From positions 1 to 64,000 of the forward strand of contig JADJWX010000019.1 of NCBI GenBank assembly GCA_016716135.1: 64,000 nucleotides of DNA, written 5' to 3'. The stretch is from Lewinellaceae bacterium (GTDB lineage Bacteria > Bacteroidota > Bacteroidia > Chitinophagales > Saprospiraceae). Shown in pieces: positions 9,461-18,456 of this stretch. Position 1 is the first letter of the stretch, and every line of letters begins with the position of its first letter. Made by a program: the position numbers and the translations under genes. Under the pieces are notes generated by a model. It searched no databases and had not been told where the DNA came from. It saw only the letters and a list, made by a program, of their open reading frames with translations.

Positions 9461-9500
9461 AAAAAAGGGTTGGCCTTTTGAAGAGGCCAACCCTTTTTTC
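9461..9500 (-). terminator. Intrinsic terminator of the SprB-repeat gene
   Basis: The stem GGGTTGGCCT / AGAGGCCAACCC (GGGTTGGCC arm pairing with GGCCAACCC) is flanked on both sides by runs of A and T, giving a classic hairpin plus U-tract 18 bp after the stop codon at 9518. The symmetry would allow it to work in either direction, but only the minus-strand gene reads into it. Confidence 0.8.
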
Positions 9501-9517
9501 TTGCTGCTGTGCGCCGT

Positions 9518-12500
9518 TTACCAGGAGGGGTATCCGACCTGAATAACTTTTTCTGTAAACCCGTTGCTCACGCGTACGAAATAACCTTTGGTGTTGTCGC
9601 GTGCAGCGTCGAGGGTGTACATATTGCCGCCGATGTAATTGAGCGGTGTGCCGACCGCAATGGGCGGATACGGGTTTGAAGGTCCGTACAGGCCGATTAC
9701 CTCCGTAACCGTCCAGTTCTGGAAGGGTGGCGCGGTCACTTTAACCGTAACCGGCGTAAAACCGGAGGGATCGTCGCAGGCGCAATGGCCGGGCAGGGCA
9801 ATCGGGCAATCGGCGGCGGTGCCGTCTATCGTGCCGCTGATCGTGCCGTCGCAGGTTCCGCCGGTGATGGTCACCTGGTAGCTCCCATTGGGGAATGCCC
9901 CGAAAACAAGGCTGGAGCCCGTGCCAACAAGCGACGAATCCAGGAAGATACCGCCACCTCCGGTGGACTGCAATTTGTAGATAGCACCCGTTTCCGAGCC
10001 GTTCAGCCCAATGACCGGGCCGGGATCATCCTGACAATACTGCGGATTGTACACGATCTCGAAGGGGATCATATCGATCATCACTGTTTTGGAGCAGCTT
10101 GCCGTGCAGCCGTTTTTCGTAACGACCACCGTCACGGTGTACGTACCCGAAGCGCCGGCATCTACCAGCAGCGTTTGCTGGTCAAGCGGCCCGCTGTGCA
10201 TACCGTTGCCGGTCACACTCCAGCTGTAGCTGTCCATACCCGCCGGCGCCTGATACTGGTTTCCGGAAGAATTCGGACATACGGCGCCCATGGCGTCGCT
10301 GATGCTACATTCCGGTGTGGGATTGGCCGTGCCGATCGCCGTGGTGGTGGTTTTGGAGCAGAAGTTTGCGTCGGTAACACTGACAAAGTAATTCCCCGCC
10401 GGCAAATTCTGGATCATATAGCCGGACGACTGGTTGTTGACGGTGTTCGGGTTGCTGCCATTGGGGGTATCTACCCAGTAAATACTATACAGCGGCGTGC
10501 CGCCACCAATCGTCACGGTGATTTTTCCGTTGGCGTCGCCGGGGCAGGACTCGTCGGTGGGCGTGGCCAAAACAGTCAGTGCCGGCGGTTCCGTGATGGT
10601 GGCCGAAGTAGTGGCTGTGCAACTGTTGTTGTCTGAAACCGTGATGGCGTAGGTGCCTGCCGGCAAATTCTGGATCATATAGCCCGATGCCTGGTTGTTG
10701 GCGAGGCCGTCATTGGCGCCCGGGCCGTCCCAGCTGATATCGTAGGGTGTGGCGCCGCTGCTGATGGTCATGGTAATTTTCCCGTTTTGGCCGTTGCAAA
10801 GCGGGTTTGTCGGTGTGCCGGAAGCTACAGGCGGGGTATAAACCGTAACGGTGACGGAGGCGGTGGAACTGCAACCGGCCGAACTGGTCACGGTCACGGT
10901 GTAGGTCGTTGTGTTTGCCGGGCTGGCAATCGGGTTGGCAGCCGTAGGGTCGTTTAGGGTACCGGCCGGCGCCCAGGCATACGAAAGCGTTGGCGTGCCG
11001 CTACCGGTAGGCGCGCCACCGATGCCGATGCTGCCGTTGGGACAGACGAATTTACCCGGCCCGGCGTTGGCGGACACCATGCAGCAGCCAGCCGTTGAAA
11101 CAGTGGCCGTAGTGGTTGTGGTACAACTGTTGGCATCAGTAATGGTGATGGTGTAGGCGCCGACTGTCAGCCCGGTAATATTGTACATGCCGCCGGAAGC
11201 GGCGATTTCCACACCCGCCGGGTCGCCGCCGGATGGGCCGCTCCATTTGACCTGGTAGCCCGGTACGCCGCCGGAAGCGGTCACATTGATGGCGCCGTCG
11301 TTTACATTACAGGCGCTGGTTACCATAGTGGAGCCTGTCACTATAGATGACGGTTCGGATACGGTGGCCGAAGAGGTTGTGGTGCAACCCCTGGCGTCCG
11401 TCACGGTGACCGTATAGGTGCCGGCAGAAATATTATTCAGATCCTGGGTAGTAGGCCCGCTCGTCCAGGCATAGGTATAGCCGGGCGTGCCGCCGATAAC
11501 CGTCAGGCTAATAGCGCCGGTGCTACCTCCCTTGCATGCAACATTGTCCGCTATACCCAATGCAAAGAGCGGATCTGGTTCGCCAACCGTTGCGGAAGTC
11601 GTTTTGGTACAGCCGTTTTGGTCCGTTACGGTTACCGTATAGGTATCGGCAGACAAAAAATTGATATCCTGCGAAACAGGCCCGTTTGACCAGGCGTAGG
11701 TATAGCCGGGCGTGCCGCCGCCAACCGTCAGGTCGATGGCGCCGTTGAAGTAGCCAAAGCAGGCAACATCCATAACGGAAGTGCTCAGGTTAATCGCCGA
11801 AGGCTGACTGATGGTGGCGGAGGCAGTTGCCGTTACGCCATTGTCGTCCGTCACCGTCACGGTATAAGTGCCGGCGGGCAGGCCCATTTGATCCTCGGGG
11901 TCCGGCGAACCGGGGAGGTTGCTCCAGCTGTAACTGTATGGTGGCGTTCCATCGGTTACGCTAAGGTTCAGGGCGCCGGTGCTGGCGCCGTTGCAGAGCA
12001 CATTTGTCGTGTTTATACTCAGCGCCGGCGTTGCGCAGGCCAACGATACCGTTTGCGGTATGCGGACATTGTCGAGGGTTATTTCTTCATCATTAAAATT
12101 GAAATTTCCACAAATGCGAATTTGGAGCGTGTTGCCGCTGATACCGCCGGCGGTCAACGTTCCGCTGCCGTCGTTGTTGCTGCCGGAAGCGTAATGCACC
12201 GTACCGTTGGTGCCGCCGCCAAACTGGTTTGGTTCAGTTGCAAACGCGCCGCCGTTCACACTGTATTGCAGGTGGATATAGTCGCCCGGCGTGCCGCTGT
12301 TAAAGTTTTCCCAGGTGGCATCAACAGCAATCGATACGACGCCGGATGCCGAAATATTGAACAGCGGACTTAGCCAGCACACTTCGGCATCAAAATCGAC
12401 GCCTTCCAGCACGCCGCCGTTTGTGCGGAAATAATCATTGGCGTCGCGGTCGCCCATAGACCAGGGCGACATCGTCCAGTTTACACCCGTAAAATCATTC

Positions 12501-13702
12501 GCCATGCTTGTCAGGTAGCCTTTGTTCGGCGTGCTGAAGGTTTCCAGGTACGGACCGGCAGGGACCACACCCACGGTAGCGCTGGTCGTAGCCGTACAGC
12601 TGTTATTGTCGGTTACGGTTACGGTGTATGTCCCGGGCAGCAGGCCGGTTTGATCTTCCGGATCGGGTGCGCCGGGCAGGTTGCTCCAGGCATAGGAATA
12701 GGGCGAGGCGCCGTTGGTGACAGTCAAATTAATGGCGCCGTTGGCATCGGTGGGGCAGGCAGCGTTGGCTACCTGTGTACTGAGCGAAAGCGCCGGAATT
12801 GTGCCAACCGTGGCCGTCATGGTGGCCGAGCAAGAATTGGCGTCGGTTACCGTGACGGTATAGTTGCCGGCCGTCAGTCCGGTGATCGTGTAGCTGCCGC
12901 CGGAGGAGGCGATTTCGGTGCCGGCGGGGTTGCCGCTGCCGGCGCCGCCCCAGGCTACATTGTAGCCCGGCGTGCCGCCGGAGGCCGTTATTTGAATAGC
13001 GCCTGAATTGGGCTGGCAGGCGCTTGCAGGCGTTACTGCTTTAGTAAATGTCGGGGGAGTGCAGCCTACCGTTACGCCGGCTTGGGGTACCCGTACATTG
13101 TCGAAGTAAATAGATTCTGAACCGCTGTCGGTCGACGCGCAAATACGGATGACCAGGGTAGAGCCGCTGATGGAGGAGGAGGTAAATGTTTGCGCAGAGA
13201 AGTCGTTGTTCTCATATCCAAATTGCACCCAGCCGCCGCCATTGAGGCTGTACTCGGCCCGGATAAAATCATCATTATCCAAATTGCCGTCTTCATCGAC
13301 ATCAACACTGATCGTTACCGGCCCGGCAGATCCGATATTTAAGGTTGGGCTTAACCAGCAAATCTCATTATCGGAGTCCGTTACTTCCATTTGGTTGCTG
13401 ACTACACCATAATAATCGTCGTTTGTGAAACCAGTGCCGGAATTATCCGTAAAAAACGAACCCGGGCCGGGAACGACAAGGGTCCAATTCACGCCCGATA
13501 AATCGGATGGAACAGCCGAACAGTTTGCCAGATTGTTGGCGGTACAGTTCGAGCCGCATTGGGTGACCAGCGTGGAGCCATTCGGGCAAACGGCATCGAT
13601 CAGGCCTTTGCCGTTTTGGCCGGAAAAGTTTTCCAGGTACTGGGCATGCGAAGCCGTGGCGCAGCACCAGGCGAGTAAGCAGGTAAAGAAAATCCGGATC
13701 AT
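9518..13702 (-). CDS. Giant SprB-repeat surface protein
   Basis: This encodes about 1394 residues. The signal peptide is MIRIFFTCLLAWCCATASHA. Two jelly-roll-like modules follow, each starting YLE(N/T)FS and containing ENND..., SGSTLVIRICAS...YFDNVRVPQ or SGNTLQIRICGNF...LDNVRIPQ (about 20-220 and about 385-560). Around and after them are roughly ten SprB repeats with the signature GxTPGYxYxWSxG...AGTYTVTVTDxNxCTxTxxATV, plus one PKD-like segment (CPNGSIGIGGAP). SprB repeats occur in the gliding adhesin SprB and many other T9SS-exported adhesins of Bacteroidota. The C-terminus (GYFVRVSNGFTEKVIQVGYPSW) is not a canonical type A sorting domain. A terminator follows directly, so the gene is probably transcribed alone. 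The start upstream at 13867 has no signal peptide and was rejected. Confidence 0.8.
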   Translation of the reverse strand: MIRIFFTCLLAWCCATASHAQYLENFSGQNGKGLIDAVCPNGSTLVTQCGSNCTANNLANCSAVPSDLSGVNWTLVVPGPGSFFTDNSGTGFTNDDYYGVVSNQMEVTDSDNEICWLSPTLNIGSAGPVTISVDVDEDGNLDNDDFIRAEYSLNGGGWVQFGYENNDFSAQTFTSSSISGSTLVIRICASTDSGSESIYFDNVRVPQAGVTVGCTPPTFTKAVTPASACQPNSGAIQITASGGTPGYNVAWGGAGSGNPAGTEIASSGGSYTITGLTAGNYTVTVTDANSCSATMTATVGTIPALSLSTQVANAACPTDANGAINLTVTNGASPYSYAWSNLPGAPDPEDQTGLLPGTYTVTVTDNNSCTATTSATVGVVPAGPYLETFSTPNKGYLTSMANDFTGVNWTMSPWSMGDRDANDYFRTNGGVLEGVDFDAEVCWLSPLFNISASGVVSIAVDATWENFNSGTPGDYIHLQYSVNGGAFATEPNQFGGGTNGTVHYASGSNNDGSGTLTAGGISGNTLQIRICGNFNFNDEEITLDNVRIPQTVSLACATPALSINTTNVLCNGASTGALNLSVTDGTPPYSYSWSNLPGSPDPEDQMGLPAGTYTVTVTDDNGVTATASATISQPSAINLSTSVMDVACFGYFNGAIDLTVGGGTPGYTYAWSNGPVSQDINFLSADTYTVTVTDQNGCTKTTSATVGEPDPLFALGIADNVACKGGSTGAISLTVIGGTPGYTYAWTSGPTTQDLNNISAGTYTVTVTDARGCTTTSSATVSEPSSIVTGSTMVTSACNVNDGAINVTASGGVPGYQVKWSGPSGGDPAGVEIAASGGMYNITGLTVGAYTITITDANSCTTTTTATVSTAGCCMVSANAGPGKFVCPNGSIGIGGAPTGSGTPTLSYAWAPAGTLNDPTAANPIASPANTTTYTVTVTSSAGCSSTASVTVTVYTPPVASGTPTNPLCNGQNGKITMTISSGATPYDISWDGPGANDGLANNQASGYMIQNLPAGTYAITVSDNNSCTATTSATITEPPALTVLATPTDESCPGDANGKITVTIGGGTPLYSIYWVDTPNGSNPNTVNNQSSGYMIQNLPAGNYFVSVTDANFCSKTTTTAIGTANPTPECSISDAMGAVCPNSSGNQYQAPAGMDSYSWSVTGNGMHSGPLDQQTLLVDAGASGTYTVTVVVTKNGCTASCSKTVMIDMIPFEIVYNPQYCQDDPGPVIGLNGSETGAIYKLQSTGGGGIFLDSSLVGTGSSLVFGAFPNGSYQVTITGGTCDGTISGTIDGTAADCPIALPGHCACDDPSGFTPVTVKVTAPPFQNWTVTEVIGLYGPSNPYPPIAVGTPLNYIGGNMYTLDAARDNTKGYFVRVSNGFTEKVIQVGYPSW

Positions 13703-14018
13703 GAGTAGACTTTCATTTTTTGCCCGGCAAGCCGGGCGTTTTGATGAAATGAATAAAATGCAAAACACCCGATTTGGCTCCTGCGGAGCACAAATCAGAT
13801 TTGAACAAAAAAATACGTTGGAAAAGGAAAAAGGACCCGGAAATTCAGAAGGTACTCTCAGCGACAAGCTTGTGTTCCCTTTCCATGAGAAACAGGAATA
13901 TAGAACTACGGATTAAATCGACTTTAAAAAGACGGGATAAAAGTATACCAAATTTGTGGGATTACGGCTTTTTTTTATTGGATGGCCTGCTGCCGTCAGA
14001 AGGCACGCCGGCAATCCT
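13703..14018. other. Gap between two minus-strand genes: nothing recognised
   Basis: These 316 bp separate the end of the hybrid kinase gene from the SprB-repeat gene. The only structure seen is a small GC-rich hairpin, GCCCGGCAAGCCGGGC (about 13722-13737), just upstream of the SprB gene start. It should hold the SprB promoter, but I could not identify one with confidence. Confidence 0.5.
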
Positions 14019-17000
14019 TCAGCCCATGCCTCCCTGCTTTTTCACCCATTCGGACGGTGTAAGACCAAACTGCTGCTTAAAACTCCGCGAAAAATGAGCG
14101 GCCTCCGGGAACCCGACCTGCCAGGCGATTTCCGAAATGCTCGCCGCCCGGCGCTCCAGCAAATCGGCGGCCCGTTGCAGGCGCATGGAGCGGATCAGGT
14201 TGCCCGCCGGCTGGTCGATGAGGGCGTTCAGTTTGCGGTTGAGGTGTGTGACGCTCATGTTGACTGCTTCGCTCAGAGGCTCGACGCCAAAATGTTCGTC
14301 GCCCATGTGGGCTTCGATGGTTTCGATGACTTTTTGCAAAAAAACCTGGTCCATGGGTGTGGCGCTCACCGCTGCCGGGCGAATAGTGGTGGCGGTGCTG
14401 AACCGTTGGCGCATCATCTGGCGCAGTTGGATGAGGTTTTTCACCTGAACGAGCAGCTCCCGTTCGCTGAACGGTTTGGTCAGGTAGTTGTCGATCCCGG
14501 TTTCGAATCCTTCGATTTTTGCTTCTTCGCCTGCTTTGGCGGTCAGCATAATGATGGGAATGTGGCTCGTGCGCTCGTCGGTCCGGAGGCGGCGGCTCAG
14601 TTCGTAGCCGTTCATGCGGGGCATCATCACGTCGGTGATCACCAGGTCGGGCAGTTGCGCCAGCGCGGCGTCGAGGCCTTCCTGCCCGTTGACGGCGGCC
14701 GTCACGGCGTAGCCGGCTTCAAGGAGGTGGTCGCAGAGGTATGCGCGCATGTCCGGGTTGTCTTCGACAACGAGCAGGACAGGGGCGCTTTGCGGTTGCT
14801 GCCGGTTATTTTCAGCAGGAACCCCGGCAGCGTCTGCGGCCATATTCTCTTGTCGAAAACCGGTGGCAGGTTCGCCGACCGCCGCGCCGATTTCTGATTT
14901 TTCAAAAACCCTGCTGCCCAAAGGGAGCCGTATGGTGAACTGTGAGCCGCGCCCCTGTTTGCTCTGCACGGTGACCGATCCGCGGTGCAATTTCACCAGT
15001 TCTTTGACCAGTGCCAGCCCGATACCGGTGCCCTCCCACTCCCGGGTGTTGGAGTCGTCGACCTGGTAAAAGCGATCGAAGATAAACGGGAGCCGGTCTT
15101 CGGGGATGCCAATGCCGGTGTCACTGACGGTGATTTCGGCAGAGCCATCCGGAAACGCTGCGTCGGGCTCTTTTTTTGAAATACGCATGGTAATTGTACC
15201 GGCGCTACCGGTCGGGGTGAATTTGATGGCATTGGAGAGCAGGTTGAAAAACACCTTGCCCATTTTTTCTTTTTCAAAAAACATTTCCAGCGATTCCGGC
15301 TCGCTTTGAAACGCCAGGCAAATTTGTTTTTTCTCTGCCAGCGACTCAAAAGCGTTGAACGTGTAGCGCAGGAATTGCACCAGATCCGCCGGCGCCACCT
15401 GCAGCTGCATTTTCCCTGATTCCAGTTTCGACAGGTCGAGTAATTGGTTGATGAGTTCCAGCAGCCGGTTACCGTTGGCCGTGGCCATAGCCAGGCGGTC
15501 TTTCAGGCGGTTGTCTTCGAGGCGGGTCCGGACGCTGTCGATCTGGCCCATGATCAGGGTCAGTGGGGTGCGGAATTCGTGTGAGATATTGGCGAAGAAG
15601 CGGGTTTTCATTTCATCCATCCGCCGGAGTTCCTGTGCTTGTTTACGGATGGTTTTACTGACGGCTTCAATTTGGGCGTTCCGCATTTCCACCTCCGTTT
15701 TTTGCGCTGCGATGATGCGGCGCTGCTGCTCTTTGGTGCGCAGGTTTCGCCAGATAAAAGCGACCAGGCCGAGTGCCAGTAACAGGCAGATGGCGACGGC
15801 GATCAGGATGGTCCGTTGCACTTGTTTTTCCCGGAGGGCAATCGCTTCTTTTTTGTCAAATTCAAACTGCATTTGTTGCCGGATCATATCCCGCCGGTTG
15901 CCGGCATTGAAAATGCTGTCTTTCATGGTTACGCTCAGCCGGTACAGTTCCAGGGCTTTTTCCGGATTGCCGCTTTCGGCGTACAGTTGGCTCAACCAGG
16001 CGGCCGACTCCTTGATGTTCAGCGGGATGCCGGCTTGTTGGGACAAGGCAAAGCTCTGCCGGGCGTGCTCAAAGGCAGCCTGTTCCTGTTGCTGTTCGTG
16101 CAGCAATTTACTGACGTAGAAGTGCGACAATGCTGCGCCTTTGATGTAGTGCATACCAACGGCATACTCCAGGCCGGTTTGATGCGCCTCCAGGGCCTGT
16201 TGCTTATCGCCTTGTTTTTCCAGGCAAACGCCCCAATAGCGGTAGGCCAGGGCAAGCAGGAGGGTATTGTCTGCCCGGTGTGCGATGGCAAGGGCCTTTT
16301 TGAAATAAACCTGTGCCTTTTCGAAATCCTTTTTTTCCGTGTAAATACCGCCGAGGTGGATACTTGCCATACAAATCTGCTCCGTGGCGCCTAGTTTTTC
16401 TGAAATGTCCAGCGAGCGTTGGCAGGACTCTTCCGCTTTCGCGAGGTCGCCCAGCGAAAGGTTTAGCTTCCCGATGTCGTCCAGGCAGATGGCCAGGGCA
16501 TTGCCGCCGATTTTTTCCAGCAGGTTCAGGGCTTTCTGGTAATAGTCGAGCGCTGTTTTTAAATCGCCCTGGTTTTCATACACATTGGCCATGTTGTTAA
16601 ACGTGAGCGCGAGGCTGCGGGCATCGTCCGAGCGTTCGGCCCAGATTGCCGCTTCCTCATAACTGGCCAGCGCGGCGTTGACATCCCAACGTTTTCGCTG
16701 TTGGTAGTAGCCTTTTTCCCGCAGGCTTATGCTTAGCGCGCTTTGGTAAAAGCGCCGGCGGGTTTCACCGAGCGCTTGTTTGCCGGAGAGCTGTTGCCGG
16801 GAGAAGCGTTCCACCCAGTTGTTGAAAAACAGGAACGAATCGTTGGAAGCGGCTAAATAGAATTGCCCCAACTGGATCGCAGCGTTGACGGCGGCGGTGT
16901 CCTGCGGGCTTTGTTCAAATCGTTTTTGCAGCGCTTGGATTTCATTGGCTGGCTGAGCGGCAAGGCGGGTGCAAAGGAGGAGCAGGTATATCGTGCAAAA

Positions 17001-17057
17001 CAAGGGGGTGCAACGCGGGGCAGCCATGCGGGATGTGGTAAAATTGATTTGCGCCAT
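14019..17057 (-). CDS. TPR hybrid histidine kinase/response regulator with C-terminal AraC helix-turn-helix
   Basis: A one-protein two-component system of about 1012 residues. The order is: signal peptide (PLFCTIYLLLLCTRLAAQ), TPR repeats (about 45-400), membrane helix (ILIAVAICLLLALGLVAFIW, about 425), coiled-coil linker, HisKA with phospho-acceptor FANISHEFRTPLTLI (about 490), HATPase with NAIKFTPTG and DTGIGIPEDRLPFIFDRF, receiver with LLVVEDNPDMRAYL and phospho-Asp in DLVITDVMMPRMNGYE (about 809), then two AraC-type helix-turn-helix motifs ending FSRSFKQQFGLTPSEW. It senses a periplasmic signal through the TPR region and binds DNA itself; the target genes are unknown. MAQINF (17057) and MAAPRC (17027) are both possible starts. 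The longer frame from 17165 lacks a leader-like N-terminus. Confidence 0.88.
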   Translation of the reverse strand: MAQINFTTSRMAAPRCTPLFCTIYLLLLCTRLAAQPANEIQALQKRFEQSPQDTAAVNAAIQLGQFYLAASNDSFLFFNNWVERFSRQQLSGKQALGETRRRFYQSALSISLREKGYYQQRKRWDVNAALASYEEAAIWAERSDDARSLALTFNNMANVYENQGDLKTALDYYQKALNLLEKIGGNALAICLDDIGKLNLSLGDLAKAEESCQRSLDISEKLGATEQICMASIHLGGIYTEKKDFEKAQVYFKKALAIAHRADNTLLLALAYRYWGVCLEKQGDKQQALEAHQTGLEYAVGMHYIKGAALSHFYVSKLLHEQQQEQAAFEHARQSFALSQQAGIPLNIKESAAWLSQLYAESGNPEKALELYRLSVTMKDSIFNAGNRRDMIRQQMQFEFDKKEAIALREKQVQRTILIAVAICLLLALGLVAFIWRNLRTKEQQRRIIAAQKTEVEMRNAQIEAVSKTIRKQAQELRRMDEMKTRFFANISHEFRTPLTLIMGQIDSVRTRLEDNRLKDRLAMATANGNRLLELINQLLDLSKLESGKMQLQVAPADLVQFLRYTFNAFESLAEKKQICLAFQSEPESLEMFFEKEKMGKVFFNLLSNAIKFTPTGSAGTITMRISKKEPDAAFPDGSAEITVSDTGIGIPEDRLPFIFDRFYQVDDSNTREWEGTGIGLALVKELVKLHRGSVTVQSKQGRGSQFTIRLPLGSRVFEKSEIGAAVGEPATGFRQENMAADAAGVPAENNRQQPQSAPVLLVVEDNPDMRAYLCDHLLEAGYAVTAAVNGQEGLDAALAQLPDLVITDVMMPRMNGYELSRRLRTDERTSHIPIIMLTAKAGEEAKIEGFETGIDNYLTKPFSERELLVQVKNLIQLRQMMRQRFSTATTIRPAAVSATPMDQVFLQKVIETIEAHMGDEHFGVEPLSEAVNMSVTHLNRKLNALIDQPAGNLIRSMRLQRAADLLERRAASISEIAWQVGFPEAAHFSRSFKQQFGLTPSEWVKKQGGMG

Positions 17058-17390
17058 ATTGCGAGCCAAGTTGCTGCGAAACAGTATCGCCCTGGTCTTC
17101 AAAGGTAGAAAAAAGTAAGGGGAGCGGTGCGGATTGGCGGCTGCTTCCGGTGGGGGGGGCGACATGCCGAAAAGCGGATTGGAAAGTACGCGTAATTTTT
17201 ATTTTTGTTGGATGATTGCAGGGTGTATTGCCATGCTGAGGGTTGTCAGGGTTTGAATTTTCGGATTCATTTTTAAGCACATGAAAAATATCCCGGTCAG
17301 AAATATCACGTCGGCTGCTGTGCCCACTTCAGGACGGTTAGTATCCGGAGAGTTCAGGATATACTAAATGGAGCCGACTTACAGCACGAC
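17058..17390. other. Divergent promoter region carrying the displaced 5' end of the AraC gene
   Basis: The first part (17058-17280) should hold the promoter of the hybrid kinase; nothing clear was seen. From 17281 a frame beginning MKNIPVRNITSAAVP reads for 28 codons before a stop. The frame that joins the following AraC gene (…RTVSIRRVQDILNGAD) runs in another register from about 17330. Together they look like one N-terminus broken by a 1-base deletion or 2-base insertion between about 17320 and 17345. Confidence 0.5.
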
Positions 17391-18134
17391 TTGCACCGGC
17401 ATAACTTCTATTTTGTGCTTGCCCTGGAAAAAGGAGGCGGTAAGCATGAGATAGACTTTACAGCACATGCGGTAGTTGACGGTTCCGTTTTTTTGCTGCG
17501 CCCCGGGCAGGTACACCAGCTTCAATTAACGGCAGATGCTACGGGCTATTTAATGGAATTTGACAATACATTTTACCATCCAAAAGAGCAAGACGCACAG
17601 CGCCTCCGCAAAGCCAATAGCAATAATTTTTACCTGCCCGAAGCCCCTCAATTTGAACAGGTATTGACTGTCTTGTCAAATATATTTGAAGAGTATACGC
17701 ACAAGCAGGAGGGGTATCAGGATATTATAAAAGCCGGTTTACAAATTCTCTATATTCAATTGGTCCGGCAAGGCCCGGCGTATGCGCCCAGCGTAGCCAC
17801 CAGCACCATTTACGTGCAGGAACGGTATGAAGCGTTTACCGAACTTCTGGAAACCCATATTGCTTCCCGTAAGCAAGTGATGCAGTACGCCGATTTAATG
17901 AATCTGTCCTCCTTCCAGCTCAATGAAATAACAAAAACAGCCGTTGGCAAAACGGCTTCCGTGCTCATTGATGAATACATTATTCTTGAAGCAAAAAGGT
18001 ATTTGCTGGCGACTTCCAACCAGGTAAAAGATATAGCCGACCAGTTGGGCTACGAAGATGTGTCCTACTTTATCCGGTTCTTTAAGAAACATACCGGTTC
18101 CTCGCCCGACGTATTCCGGAAGAATTTTACATAA
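17391..18134 (+). CDS. AraC-family transcriptional regulator, 5' end apparently frameshifted
   Basis: The product has an N-terminal cupin-type sensing domain (HRHNFYFVLALEKGGG, FLLRPGQVHQL) and a C-terminal AraC DNA-binding domain (about 150-247: YADLMNLSSFQLNEITK, VKDIADQLGYEDVSYFIRFF, SSPDVFRKNF). The only available start in this frame is a TTG at 17391. The same frame continues upstream with plausible family sequence (RTVSIRRVQDILNGADLQHD), and an in-family beginning (MKNIPVRNITSAA) lies in another frame from 17281. The intact gene therefore probably ran from 17281 and has a frameshift, or the assembly has an error there. It heads a same-strand set (small membrane protein, FAD oxidoreductase, DUF4386 protein) and probably regulates it. 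Confidence 0.75.
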   Translation: MHRHNFYFVLALEKGGGKHEIDFTAHAVVDGSVFLLRPGQVHQLQLTADATGYLMEFDNTFYHPKEQDAQRLRKANSNNFYLPEAPQFEQVLTVLSNIFEEYTHKQEGYQDIIKAGLQILYIQLVRQGPAYAPSVATSTIYVQERYEAFTELLETHIASRKQVMQYADLMNLSSFQLNEITKTAVGKTASVLIDEYIILEAKRYLLATSNQVKDIADQLGYEDVSYFIRFFKKHTGSSPDVFRKNFT

Positions 18135-18183
18135 GTCCTATTCAAGTATAAAATCGTCCTACTATAGCCTGCTTTGCCCCGTC

Positions 18184-18191
18184 TACTTTTG
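18184..18191 (+). promoter_or_regulatory. Possible -7 promoter box (TACTTTTG)
   Basis: TACTTTTG matches the Bacteroidota -7 consensus TAnnTTTG and lies 36 bp before the start of the small membrane protein gene at 18228. No good -33 TTTG box was seen at the right distance, so this is tentative. Confidence 0.35.
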
Positions 18192-18227
18192 TGCATATAA
18201 TTTTTGTACGCATAAAAAACAATAAAC

Positions 18228-18452
18228 ATGAAGGCAAAAGCAAGATTGCAGGCATCCTTGAAAATCTGGACGGTGATTTATCCGTCTATCACCCTGTTTC
18301 TGTTTCTATTTGGCCAACATTTGTCGGCACTCCCGCTATACCAGCGAACCTTTATCCTGACGATCGCACTGGTTCCCTGGATGGTGTTCATCGGCGTGCC
18401 GTTTTTGGATTTCCTGATCCAACAGATTTCAAAAAAAGCGACGAAGGGCTAA
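18228..18452 (+). CDS. Small two-helix membrane protein
   Basis: This encodes 74 residues with two hydrophobic spans, VIYPSITLFLFLFG (about 16-29) and ILTIALVPWMVFIGVPFLDFLI (about 43-64), and basic ends (MKAKARLQ, QISKKATKG). It is not recognised as a named family, though short two-helix proteins like this are common beside AraC-type regulators. It ends 4 bp before the oxidoreductase start, so the two genes are probably translated together. The N- and C-termini should both face the cytoplasm by the positive-inside rule. Confidence 0.65.
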   Translation: MKAKARLQASLKIWTVIYPSITLFLFLFGQHLSALPLYQRTFILTIALVPWMVFIGVPFLDFLIQQISKKATKG

Positions 18453-18456
18453 GGTC

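Noticed and set aside
9785..10636. 283-residue frame opposite the SprB-repeat gene
   Set aside because: The repeats are periodic in the minus frame; the plus frame mirrors that periodicity and shows no domain.
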